64,000 bases of DNA, from NCBI GenBank assembly GCA_937625935.1, contig OW569363.1:186001-250000 (forward strand), given 5' to 3'. The position numbers and the translations under genes are program-made. The notes under the pieces are model-generated. The model was not told the origin of the DNA and did no database searches. It was given only the letters and a program-made list of their open reading frames with translations. Of this stretch, positions 48,330 through 59,400 are shown piece by piece (within the stretch, counting starts at the first letter, position 1; each line of letters starts with the position of its first letter). This DNA comes from Tetramitus jugosus. Lineage: Eukaryota; Heterolobosea; Eutetramitea; Acrasida; Vahlkampfiidae.

Positions 48330-48920
48330 TCATTTGGTTTTATCTTCGGGGCTATCCTCCCTTTTCCATTCTTTTCTCTTCTGCTTGTCAGCTTCTATCT
48401 GGTTTCTCACACGTTCCAACTCTTTTTGTTTCTGGTGCTTCTCCTTTTGTTTCTCTGCAATTTCCTTCAAATTTTGTTCCTTCTTGAATCGTTCTTTTTC
48501 TTCAAATGAATCTCCCTTGAGACGATGCGAGGCCACTTCCATGTTTCCCTTGGTTTTTGCATCCTGGATCGTTCCTTCCTCTCTGACCAGCACATTGCTC
48601 TTTCTTGCACTGACGATTGCAATGGATCCGCTTGGAATCAAACCTCCCACATCCCTTAATTTTGTCGTAGCAAATTGATCATGCGAGTAAATAATCTTTG
48701 GGAAGACAACAGTGTGGATCTCAAATGATCCTTCCTTGTGATAGATGGCACCCCCAGATTTCTTATCTACACCGAGTTCCATGGCCTTTTTTATGACATA
48801 TTTTGCCACTGTGGTCAGAGTCATACCAGCCTTAAACTTTGCCTTGACCAAAGTACCGTCGTGTAGTCTGATCCCTAGGAGACATTCTTGATCGTCAGCT
48901 ATCGTAGTTGTTGAGGACAT
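48330..48920 (-). CDS. UBX-like domain protein
   Basis: Residues about 12-105 show a ubiquitin-like UBX pattern ('CLLGIRLHDGTLVKAKFKAG', 'MTLTTVAKYVI', 'FPKIIYSHDQFATTKLRDVG', 'LIPSGSIAIV'). UBX proteins are cofactors that bind the AAA ATPase p97/Cdc48. The order is unusual: the domain is N-terminal and followed by a highly charged Lys/Glu helix ('KQKEKHQKQKELERVRNQIE'). The product is 196 residues with no intron. It is divergent from the F-box gene across about 400 bp that contain a strong hairpin. Confidence 0.7.
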   Translation of the reverse strand: MSSTTTIADDQECLLGIRLHDGTLVKAKFKAGMTLTTVAKYVIKKAMELGVDKKSGGAIYHKEGSFEIHTVVFPKIIYSHDQFATTKLRDVGGLIPSGSIAIVSARKSNVLVREEGTIQDAKTKGNMEVASHRLKGDSFEEKERFKKEQNLKEIAEKQKEKHQKQKELERVRNQIEADKQKRKEWKREDSPEDKTK

Positions 48921-49316
48921 TTTCAGTTGTGTGCTTGTTTTATTCGGAGCTCTTTTTTCGAGTTCGTCTCGTTGAATAATTTTGAAGGAAACCGTGGAAT
49001 TGAACGTTTCCGGAGCTTGAGAAAGCTACTGCAACTACAGCCACAAATTGAACAACGAGTGACCCAAGATTTGAAGGAATGGGCCAGGAAGGGAACTTTG
49101 GAACCTGAATGGATCCGTTGTTCATCTCAGAGATCAAGTGTCAGAGTCTGGGAAACAAAATAGGACAACGGAGCAGCGGTTCACCACTACACTCCGTTTT
49201 GTTTCCCAGCCGGGATCCACAAAAAAAAGCAGCAGCACTCTCAAAATTCACCAACACCTTTGAACAACGGAAAGCTGCAGCTTCTCCCACAACACCATCA
49301 ACGAAAAAAAAAACTC
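48921..49316. other. Divergent intergenic region with a strong inverted repeat
   Basis: The region separates the UBX and F-box genes. A plus-strand frame (48927-49163) is open but reads across the hairpin and is probably not a gene. The hairpin is listed separately. Confidence 0.45.
49148..49209. repeat. Nested inverted repeat (hairpin) upstream of the F-box gene
   Basis: CTGGGAAACAAAA (49148-49160) and TTTTGTTTCCCAG (49197-49209) are perfect 13-bp inverted repeats. Inside them CGGAG (49169-49173) pairs with CTCCG (49192-49196), directly continuing the right arm. GGATCC occurs just outside both arms (about 49110 and 49213). It lies 108 bp before the F-box ATG, so it may sit in the 5' UTR. 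It could be an RNA structure, a protein-binding palindrome or a small foldback element. Confidence 0.7.
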
Positions 49317-52300
49317 ATGGGATCAACGAGCAGCACAATCGCAGGTGCCGATGAAGATATCAACCGACTCCGCACATTTGATTCTCTCGTCATTCAGACC
49401 TCTTCAACTACGACTACCACTACGACGATGACGACTGCTACATCCACAAACAACGATCACAACAACAGCAATCACAACACTCAAACACCACCACTCGCAA
49501 CAACTCCTCTCAAAAATAATCGGGAAACACCGGAGAATTATTTTGCCGACAATGGCTACAACAGTTGTTCGAGTGACGCAATGGACGAAGACACACAATC
49601 AGTTCAATCATTGACTCATATGGAGTTTGATTTGATGGCAAACAAGGTGAGTTTATCACTGTCTCGCGTCTTATCAGGTCACGATTTTTCATCACCTCTC
49701 TCTCAAGCAGTCATGATGAATGATCATGTGAGTAGTAGCAGTAGTGGTAGTGTTGTTGTTGATAGTATGGGTGGTCAAGTATCAGAAGATGAGAAGGAAC
49801 AACAACCCACTTTCAACAGCAGAGACAGAAAACGAAGAAATGCATATCATGTGAAAAAACAACAACACGAACAACAAAAGAAATTGAATTCGATGATGAT
49901 GACAAATATGAAAACAACAGAAGTGACAAGTGTAACAACGGCAGGTGAGTTGGTGCAGCCTTCTCATCATCATCATCATCAAGCATTTTCAATTCTAGAG
50001 TATTTGTTGAGTGATTTTGAGTTGGTCATGTTGAATGTTGCATCGTTTTTGGATTGTAGGGAACTATGTTATTTTTCAAGGTTTGTTTTTATTATTGCAA
50101 TAATGTTGTTGTTGTTGTTGTTGTTGATAGTGGAGATGGTTTGGTGGTTATTAACCATGGAATGTGCTTGTGTTGTTTGGTTTCATGTAGAGTGTGTAAA
50201 TTATTTAGGAAATTGGAGGTGGATAACAAGGTGTATCTGTGGCAGAATTTGTTTCGGTCTCACAAGGTGAACATGATATGCTTGAGTACCAATCCGTTTC
50301 ATGCACTAAAGAGCTTTGAGGAGTCAAGGAGGTTTCGATTGGAGCAGAGTCGGAAATTGAGGTTCACTTGTTCGCCACCGCATTCGCCAGTGGATGATCC
50401 GTTAAGAGAGCTTTCTGCTGTGATTGGGGATTGGAAGGAAGCTTGTTTAAAATATGGTAAGTGGATGATAATTGATCATGATGGCGATAATGATAATGGT
50501 GATGATACTAACAATGGAATTATCTCGTGTGCATGTTTATTTAATCTTGTTAGTGTTTGTGAAGCGAAAGATTATATCTGAGACTCATGAGCGTGAATTG
50601 TTGCGAAATTTGTCGAATCAATATAAAATTCAAAAGCAGGATCAAAACGGTGATATCAAGACACAAACCGAGAGCCGCAAGCGATTTAGTGATGAAGTGA
50701 GAGAGTCACGGCGCACATCGATGAAAATTTTGCAATCGTTTCAGGATTCAGATGAAGAGGATGATGACTTTGGTGTTGATTGGGATTCAGATGATGATCA
50801 AGATCACAAAGGCAATAACATCAATAGTTCGCCAACAATGTCTCCTAGTCCTAAGGATATTAGTACGACCAATAACAATGCAAATAACAACAGTGGAAAC
50901 AAATTATCCCTGAGTATTCAAATGGCAAACAAAATATCACCTCGGGTTGACGGTGTGAATGATTCAGAGCTGCCGAATGAAGCTTCTGCATCCAAAACAT
51001 TGGCATCTTCATCCCCATTGGCCTCCAGTTTCTTTAATCGGATGGGCAGTATGATGGGTTCGAGAAGGAAATCCTTTGATTCACCCAATGTAGAACACGA
51101 AGTCGTTCATAACGAAAGTATGGAACTAGAAGATTTTGGGGGTGCTCATATAAACGAACGAGGATCATCGAGCAGTGAAGATTCAAGTACGTGGGAATCA
51201 GACTCTGACGACGATACAGACACTGTCATCATTTTGCCAACACCAGTTAAACAACCAGTTGATCGGAGTATGAGCATATCTGCGATTACGCTGGATTTTG
51301 ATACGGATCTTCCACTGGAGGGAACTCTTTACTCGAGCGATGCTTCAGATGGAGTGCCTTCAACGACGAAAACGAATGCGAGCGGGAACAAATCGAGTCT
51401 GTTACAAAAATTTAACGATGATGATGATGACAGTGACGATGATTTTTTACCAAACGATACAGGAATTAATTTCGATAGCGATGACTCGTGGAATTTGAGT
51501 GATAAGGATGAAAAGGAGGAAGCGGTTGCTCCTGCTAAGGTACCGATCGTCAATTCAAAAAATAGACTTGCGGCTTTTTGTGACGACGACGATACCGATG
51601 CAAGTGATGATTTTGGAGAGATAAAGGATGCTGATGAGTCTGATATTGGAGAGGGTGGTGCTTTTGGAGAATCGTTTGTAAAGCAAGAAGTCATAGAGCA
51701 GGAAACTTTGACGGTTGATGATCTAATAACCTGTCTAACGAATGAAACGAGAATGAAGGAGACCTATCTTAGTCTATCGAATGCTCAAACACAAAAATTC
51801 CACAGCCAATTATTTTCTCTTGGACAAAAAACGAAAATGGACGAGCATTTATCGGTCATGAGTGATACAATGCCAGAGGTTACAATGGAGCCAAGTGACT
51901 GGCCAACAACTCTTGCTTTCTACAATGAAAAGAAGGGTCATGGAGTGAAGGTAAAGATAATATTTTTAGAGGCTGTCCAAACACCTAATCCGGCCAAGTT
52001 TTGCCATCCATTGGTCACACAATTTGGATCAACCCTCGAACAATTTGACAACTTGTATCCTGCTCTTATTATCGGGCCCTGGTTGCTCCACTGGAATCCT
52101 AGTCACTCACTTGTTGTTCCGCGGAAAATGACATCGAATTTAATGAAGGTGCAAGCTCGTATTCATAAGATTGCAGAAATGTTCTCCTACAACTTAGACA
52201 ATGTAGTAGAAGTTGTTGGACCTGAGATTGTAAAGTGGAACACTAGCGTCATACATAATCTACAGTCCTCGAATGGAATACATTTCATTGATCGCATTAT

Positions 52301-52739
52301 GACCGTACTCGGACTAGGCGATGTCCTCAAGAGAAACAGAATAGGAAACACCTTGTATAACTACATTGAATTAGCGAGAGAAAAGGGAAGAGCAGGTCTG
52401 ACGTTCGATGTCAATGCAGCTGATGACTGTTACTCCTTCCTGCGGACGAGTCCTTCCGAACGCTTTATCAGACAATTTACGACGCACCAGGAACTGGATC
52501 AATTCACTCGTCAATTGATTGAACACGATCCTAGCTACACAGTTGTTCGCTGTGAAGATTATTCGCTGCTTCTTATGTTCGACTTAGCATTCTGGTGCAA
52601 ACATCAGCTGTTTCCAGATCATCCTCAATACAAGCCACTCCGAAAAGATATTCTCAGGATGAGTGAAGAAGAAAGAAAGAGTGTTACTTGCTCCACTACT
52701 CTTCTTTGTCCATGTGGTTGTCCTCCATCCATCACATAA
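49317..52739 (+). CDS. F-box protein with acidic linker and C-terminal papain-fold-like domain
   Basis: Exons 49317-50080, 50191-50456 and 50554-52739 join in phases 2 and 1 (GTTTGT/CATGTAG and GTAAGT/TTGTTAG), giving 1,071 residues. The first 230 residues are disordered (Thr, Asn, Ser, His runs). An F-box spans intron 1: 'LLSDFELVMLNVASFLDCRE', 'LCYFSRVCKLFRKLE', then 'VYLWQNLF', the usual Skp1-binding pattern. A long Asp/Ser-rich acidic linker follows. The last about 270 residues hold a globular domain ('LIIGPWLLHWNPSHSLVVPR', later 'NGIHFIDRIMTVLG') resembling permuted papain-fold (LRAT/NlpC-type) proteins, where that later motif is usually NCxHF; here the Cys is missing. The F-box is firm; the C-terminal assignment is tentative. 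Confidence 0.75.
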
Positions 52740-52994
52740 ACTTTTTAGTAAAACAAGTTTATGTTTTTATGTCAAACTCTGCGCTTTTCGTACCTTTCGC
52801 TCACGCTAAGCTGTAAATCAAGTTGTAATTGTGTTTACTGTATTGGGAGTTGATTTGGTTGTTTCCAAAGAGCTAAATGTCAGGGCAAGAATGATGAGAC
52901 AAATAAATATTCAATATTCTTTCATTCCTTCTCAGAAGTGCAATGGTATGATTTTCAAGGAAAGCAGTGGGACTTTATTATTAATCGTCTTGCT

Positions 52995-53819
52995 TTAACA
53001 GAATCTGTCTCCATTGAATGCAGATGGAAGGTCCTTTGCCTTGATGAGTTTGATTCCTCTCGATGCCATGTCTGCCTCGGCAGCTGAAATTGTAGAAGGA
53101 GAAATACCAACAGTAGCATCTTCGATAACAAAGGTCTTGTAACCATAGGATGACTTGGAATCAGAAGCAGAGAAGTAAACGCAGTAGTCCAATGCAATAC
53201 CAACGAGGTAAACCTCATCAATGTCGTGTGCAATCAAGATGTTGTTCAAAATAGTCTCATGGAAGTGACCATTGTCAAAGAATGCAGAGTAGGAGTCAAG
53301 GTCGCACTTGAAACCCTTCTGGACAACGACGTCAGTACTCTTCTTGACCAATGAGCCAACAAACTCAGCATCAGTAGTGTTTTGGACACAGTGATCTGGC
53401 CACAAGGTTTGACTCAAAGTAACAGTTTGAGCACCAGTGCAATCAACACCATAGTTGGCCTTTGGAGCCAAATTTGGAGTGATACACAAGTCTCCATTCG
53501 CATTGTACACGAGGTCTCTTGAGGAGAACACTGGATACCCGACATGAGAAGAAGCAAAGGAAGCATGGTTTGGACAATGCCAGTCTTGAGTTCTAACAAC
53601 AAGATCAAAGTGTTGTTCATATCTGTTTCTGATTCTGTTGATGGTTGGAACGATGCCCAATCCACCAGAGACTGCCAATGAACCACCTTCGACGAAACAG
53701 TTTTGAACATCAATCATCAATAGGGCTCTCTTTGGAGAGATACGTTTGGCTTGGGTCAGAGAGCTGGTAAAGCAGACGAGAGCGAGCAATAGAGCTACAA
53801 CAGTAGTTTTGTACATCAT
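52995..53819 (-). CDS. Nicotinamidase with signal peptide (isochorismatase family)
   Basis: Nicotinamidase hydrolyses nicotinamide to nicotinic acid in NAD salvage. The 274-residue protein keeps the catalytic triad Asp37 ('LLMIDVQNCF'), Lys167 ('VVVQKGF') and Cys212 ('GIALDYCVYFSA'), and the metal ligands Asp79, His81 and His85 in 'QDWHCPNHASF'. Unlike cytosolic PncA/Pnc1, it begins with a clear signal peptide: 'MMYKTTVVALLLALVCFTSS', with cleavage likely near residues 20-25. No ER-retention tail is seen; the protein ends '...NGDRFC'. It is therefore probably secreted or in the endolysosomal lumen. No intron; codon use is strongly biased to C-ending codons, suggesting high expression. Confidence 0.9.
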   Translation of the reverse strand: MMYKTTVVALLLALVCFTSSLTQAKRISPKRALLMIDVQNCFVEGGSLAVSGGLGIVPTINRIRNRYEQHFDLVVRTQDWHCPNHASFASSHVGYPVFSSRDLVYNANGDLCITPNLAPKANYGVDCTGAQTVTLSQTLWPDHCVQNTTDAEFVGSLVKKSTDVVVQKGFKCDLDSYSAFFDNGHFHETILNNILIAHDIDEVYLVGIALDYCVYFSASDSKSSYGYKTFVIEDATVGISPSTISAAEADMASRGIKLIKAKDLPSAFNGDRFC

Positions 53820-54544
53820 GGCTTGAATATGAATACGAAGGTAATATCAGAGAGTAAGGTTCACTAGGCTACAGGTTGTAGTTTTGGAGTACTATAGTTA
53901 ATATATATTAGTTTTGTTGTTGTGAGAGACTGGAATAACAACTTTAGATTTCCAATTTATAGGCACCATGACATCTCAAGATTTGTCCAGGAAGGTGAAG
54001 TTTCGCGACTTTGAAATCATCAACTGCTCAACAATGCGCGACCTGTCATGTACAAATCTGTCATTGGTTTACTCAGTTTGGTTCAGATTCATGAAATCAA
54101 AGATTTGGATATTGTGCCGTATTAGATGAAAACGTCAACCTCACAAAGATAGCATTCAAGTGATTTTACCATTTTAACAGAAGATATGCGAATGGTTGGT
54201 GACATTGGAGAAGAGTCGGTTGCATATGGGTCGTTGACTTGAAACAGAAGATCGGCGGCTGGTAACAGAATAGTATGTGAACAAAACGAACGTGCTTTAT
54301 TCATTTTCAATTAAACGATTTAGCGACTCAATCTTAAGTTGCTCACTGATACAATTTAGGAATGCATTTGTTGCCAAAGTTCACTCCGGAGTGAAGTCAA
54401 CACCAGTACGGGAAGAAGCCACGTGGTCCCGGAAATTTCTGGCAAGATTGCTCCTTTTGCTCTTTTCACAAAAAAACAACGAAAGCTATTTCCATCTTCC
54501 TGCTGAAAAAACAACAAAACAAATCACCAATTCAAAAAGCAGCA
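53820..54544. other. Shared upstream region of nicotinamidase and calnexin genes
   Basis: Two secretory-pathway genes diverge from this 725-bp region. A TATA-like TTAATATATATTAG lies about 80 bp upstream of the nicotinamidase ATG (53898-53911). An ATG-started 62-codon minus frame (54122-54310) has no recognisable motif. The palindrome CCACGTGG at 54419-54426 is listed separately. Confidence 0.45.
54419..54426. promoter_or_regulatory. CCACGTGG palindrome upstream of calnexin (possible ER-stress/bHLH/bZIP site)
   Basis: CCACG is the half-site read by ATF6/XBP1-type factors in ER-stress elements, and CACGTG is a bHLH/bZIP core. The site lies about 120 bp upstream of the calnexin ATG, a typical unfolded-protein-response target elsewhere. 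No CCAAT at the canonical ERSE spacing was seen. Speculative. Confidence 0.25.
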
Positions 54545-56363
54545 ATGAATCTGATGACAAAACAACGACCACAGAATCGTTCTCTTTCATCGCTGGCCAT
54601 CATCATGGCGTCGTTGATCATGATGTTTGCCATTGTTGTTGTTGTGACGGCAACAAACAACAACAACATGGATAATGTGGAGAGTGGTACTATGACGAGC
54701 ATGGATGAGGACTATTTGGCACCTTCAACCACTGACAAATCAAACACATTTTTCCTCGATCACTTCAATGAAGATCCATTCTCTCATCACAGATGGATCG
54801 CTAGCAAAGATCCAAAGTACAATGGTATGTTTGTTGTTTACTGTTGTTTAATTTTGTTCGTCTTGTCAGTCTGCTGAGTGAGTAACATGTCAATTTAAAT
54901 GATCAAATGAATCCTGGACAGGCGAGTGGGAATGGGCTGGTGAACCTGGAACTGTCACTGGTTTCACATTGGACAAGGGTCTGTTGTTGACTGAGCCTGC
55001 CAAGCACTATGCAATTGCTCACAAGTTTTCAAAGCCATTGGTTCGCAAGTCAGGAAGTGATCTCGTTGTTCAATATGAGGTAAAGTTTGAGAAGGAGATG
55101 GAATGTGGTGGTGCTTATCTGAAAATGTTGAAAGACAGTGAGCATTTTGATGTTTCACGTGTCAACAATGACTCTCCCTATGTCATCATGTTTGGCCCTG
55201 ATTTCTGTGGTGCAACAAACAAGGTGCACTTTATCTTTAGACACCAGAATCCAATCAGTGGTGAATGGGAAGAGAAGCACATGAAGGATGCTCCTAGAAT
55301 CAAGAATGATCAATTGTCCCATGTCTATACATTGATTGTTCGTAATGATGAATCATTTGAAGTTTTGATTGATTTGGTTTCGGTAAAGAATGGCAGTTTG
55401 TTGGCTGATTTTGAACCACCAGTCAATCCACCAAAGGAGATTGATGATCCAGAGGATGTGAAGCCTGCTGACTGGGTTGATGAGGCCTATATTGATGATC
55501 CTGAGGCAGTGAAGCCCGACGATTGGGATGAAGAAGCACCAGAGGAGATTGTGGACGAAAAGGACACGAAGCCTGAGGGATGGTACGATGACGAAGCAGA
55601 GATTATTGCCGATCCAGAAGCAACAAAGCCAGAAGATTGGGATGATGAAGAAGATGGTGACTGGGTCGCTCCTTCCATCAAGAATCCAAAGTGCGAACAA
55701 GTTGGGTGTGGAAAGTGGGAACCGCGAATGATCAAGAATCCATCATACAAGGGCAAGTGGTATGCTCCAAAGATTAACAATCCAGCCTACAAGGGCGAAT
55801 GGAAACCAAGACAAATTCCAAATCCAAACTATTTTGAAGACAACACACCTAGCAAGTTTGCTGCCATTGGTGCCATTGCACTCGAGTTGTGGACCATGCA
55901 AGGAAACATTCTATTCGACAATTTCTTGATCGCATTTGACGAAGAAGTTGCCAAATCGTATGCTCAGGCTACATGGGCCGGAAAGTACGAAAAACAGAAG
56001 GCAAACCTACCAAAAGTCGACAAGAACGCATCTCAAACAGGATTCGAATGGTTAGACGGTCTATGGGAGCAAGCACAGGCCCTCTATGAAGAGTATCCAC
56101 TCATTTTGATTGGTGTCTCTCTGTTCTCTGTTCTCCTCACGATTCCAGCCTTCTTCCTGTGTCTCCGATCAGCTGGCAACAACAAGCCAACGATCCTCAA
56201 ACAACAGATTGTAGAGGACGATGAGGACGAGAAGGATGAGAATGAAGCAGCCTCCTCAGACGAGTCTGAGAAAGAAGAAGAAAAGACGTCTTCCTCTCCA
56301 TCCAATTCCTCCGCACCAGTCCTTCAAAAACGTGCAAAGAAGGCTTCCAGAAAGGCCGAATAA
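54545..56363 (+). CDS. CANX: Calnexin, ER membrane lectin chaperone
   Basis: Exon 1 (54545-54824) and exon 2 (54922-56363) join in phase 1 (GTATGT/GGACAG) for 573 residues. A hydrophobic signal ('[18 protein letters not shown]') is followed by the lectin domain ('GEWEWAGE', 'CGGAYLKML', '[11 protein letters not shown]', 'HFIFRH'). The P-domain has repeat type 1 '[13 protein letters not shown]' and '[18 protein letters not shown]' and type 2 '[17 protein letters not shown]' and '[14 protein letters not shown]'. After the lectin C-part ('[18 protein letters not shown]') comes a transmembrane helix ('[20 protein letters not shown]') and an acidic, Lys-ending cytosolic tail. It retains monoglucosylated glycoproteins for folding with ERp57. 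Confidence 0.95.
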
Positions 56364-56487
56364 ATTCACACGCGGAATGAATGCTTCGCACAAAAAAAAT
56401 TCTGCGCTTCGAAATTTGATCAAAACACACATAGAAAACAACACAAAAAACAAGACAATCATCAATCATCACACATACCATCCACTC

Positions 56488-59400
56488 ATGTCATCAACGA
56501 ACAAAAGAGGATTCAACGCATTGAAGCGTGCCAATCTAGGTACTGGTTATTCACTCGATGATGAAATGAATGAATTCTTCATGGAACAAGAAGAACAATC
56601 TCTGTTTTATGATCAAGCACAAAGCATGAACACAAATCAATCAACTTCTTCGTCGTCATCAGAAGCGCCATCATCTACCAGGAGAGTCATCACAGGCGCA
56701 GGAACATCCATGCCCAAAAAAATGTCCAAATTCAAACAACGTCAACAACTCTCTCAAAATCAACAAGAACAGCAGCATCAAAAACAACAACCAGAGCGTC
56801 CGTCTGTCCCTGTCTTGAAACCCATTGTCGAACGAGATGTGAGTCGTGAGTCGAGTTTGGTGAGACCTCCCTCGCCCAAGCACAACTCATTTCCTCTGTT
56901 TCCGAAAATGAACATGTTTGAATTTGCAAAATCATCTTCTGCTTCCAGTAACCTGGATCAACAACAAAATACCAGAACGGTGAATCGGTTGTTGAACAGT
57001 GATCAGGAAGTGGGTTATTTGGATGATATTGATAGAGAGTCATCTAGAATGTTGTCTGAAATGTCAGACAAGGAAATCAATGAAGAGAGAGACAATATCA
57101 TGAGGAGTTATGATCCTGCAATGATTGAAATGTTGAAACGATTGGGAAAGCAAAGATTAATGCAAAAGAAGAATAGTGCACAATCTACTTCAACCACAAC
57201 AGAAACATCTTCCGCTTCCTCTTCTGTTACTCGAGCTCCAGTACGAGAGGCAGCACGTACAAAAACAACAACAACGACAACAAGCAAACAAATTCAATCG
57301 GATGATGACCAAGCAAGTACAACTTCACTCGATGTCAACTCTATTTTCAAGCAATACGAGAAGCAATTAAAGGAGAAATCAGTGAAGAATCTCCTTGGTA
57401 AGAGTATGAGAGAATTTGATAGTGACAAGTTTGAGAAGGACAAGTTGGAATGGACCAATGATATCGAAGAACAAGAGAGTGAAAATAATAGTCAAGCAAG
57501 CGATGACAAAGTGGATCCCATTGCAAAAATTAGATTTGGATTTAAGGGTGAACCGATTGTGAGTCAAATATCAAATGAAGAATACGCAAATAATGTGCAA
57601 TTGTTCCATCATGGAAGGGATCCGACCAAACCTGGATATACTCTGCCAGAGATATTGCTGTTGATGCGATCCAAGGTACCAATGCAAAGAGTAATCAATA
57701 TGGGTCTGATGAGTCATATCATCGAGCATGCAATTCATATGAACGATCAGATGATGAAGGATCTTTACAATTATCTTCAAAAAGTTCAACTTCCATCACT
57801 GCTCATGTTGTATGGTTTTGAATTGTTTGGTGGAAATGTTATTAGTGGTAATATCAATGTGCTGACATCTAGTGTAGAATTACTTGCCAGATTTATGAAA
57901 CTCTCCCTATATTGTAAATATGTCTATCTAGTTAATGAACAATCTGTACATGATAATGGCGAGTTTGTGCCATTGAAGTACAGTGATGAGTTAGTTTGCA
58001 ACAGTACCGATTTTGCCGAGAGATCCAAGTGGGATATCATTTATACGCTCGTCTATCCAAATTTGAAAGCTGATACTCAGTCGAATGAAGAACCGAATAT
58101 TGAAGAGAATGGCGTTGGTTTATTTGATATTATTTTGCAAGTTTTGCGATCTATTGGCATATCTGATCTTTTGGTACACTCCAATCTGATTGGTGATGTG
58201 ATTGATATTTTGTTCTATGTCACGTTGCATTCCGCCAAGGTCACTTATCCTCTGCTCCACTCTCAAATCTATTTCCATCATATTACTCAACGCCTCTTCT
58301 CATTGTTGTTTACAGAGTTTGAAAAGGGAGACGCAGTAGATGCCTCTCCGGTCTATCCTCTGCGCATCAAGTATTTCACATTATTGACTTCTGCAGCACG
58401 ATACGGAGGTCCAAATAGTCTAACGGGCTTGAATAACATGCTTCCCTATATTCGCAAAGAATTATATATTTTGGAAGGATTATTGCCATCGAATTCTATT
58501 ATCGAAGAGCATTTGGATCAATGTGTTCAAATACTTCGTTTACTTGTTATTCTCCAATTTTATAACGAAGATGGAACCGTACAGCATTTTATTGATGAAA
58601 ACTTTGGAATGTTTACAAAGTGTGTCTCTGGTTGCCTAAAAATCATCATTGATCAATCTGCTCCAGAGAATAGCTTAAAACTCTGCTCGCAACTCAACGT
58701 CTTAATCTTCCAATTATTTAGCATGTATTCTGAAAGCAGGATGAGAAAGCAAATTGATGACAAGGATGAAAGCTCGATAGAACACTACCGAAACTTTGTT
58801 GAAGTAGATTGCATGGCCATTCTTTCTTTAATCCAGCAACATTATTCAGCCAGAAATGAATTGCTGCAACAATCATATGCCGCTATTATACACTTCTGCT
58901 CTACCTTTTTCGATTGCTTTATTTTGACGAATGAGCATAGACATGATGTAGTGACTAGTTGTGTTCGCATGGACAAATTCACCGAGAAAGTGCTATTGCC
59001 TCACATGAACAAGTTTAACGACAAGAGTAACCTGTTTTCAGATGCTATTCAGAATTTGAACGATGGTGGTATTCATCTCCTAAATGGATTAGTGAAGCTG
59101 GTTCTGACCTCTGGAAAGGTGTTGAACAAGGTGTACACCGCATGCATGAACAACACCATCATCTATGATAGTCTATCAAAATTGTATGAGCAAATCGTCA
59201 TTGCTATGCAGAGAAATGTCGAACAACGAGCTCCAAATGAAAATCGAAACAAATTATTTGCTATGAGGAAACAGTACACACCAGTCATTCTCAACATGCT
59301 TAGATTGAACCGTAGATTATCAGAAAATACTCGATTCCTTTCCACTCATCAGGAAGTTGTGTTGAGCATTTATTGCATGCAGTTTTTGAGACTCAAGTTA

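Noticed and set aside
48927-49163. 78-codon plus-strand frame between UBX and F-box genes
   Set aside because: It runs into the hairpin and has no plausible splice into the F-box gene.
54122-54310. 62-codon ATG-started minus-strand frame
   Set aside because: Short, no motif, and placed in the shared upstream region of two genes; could be real but cannot be supported.
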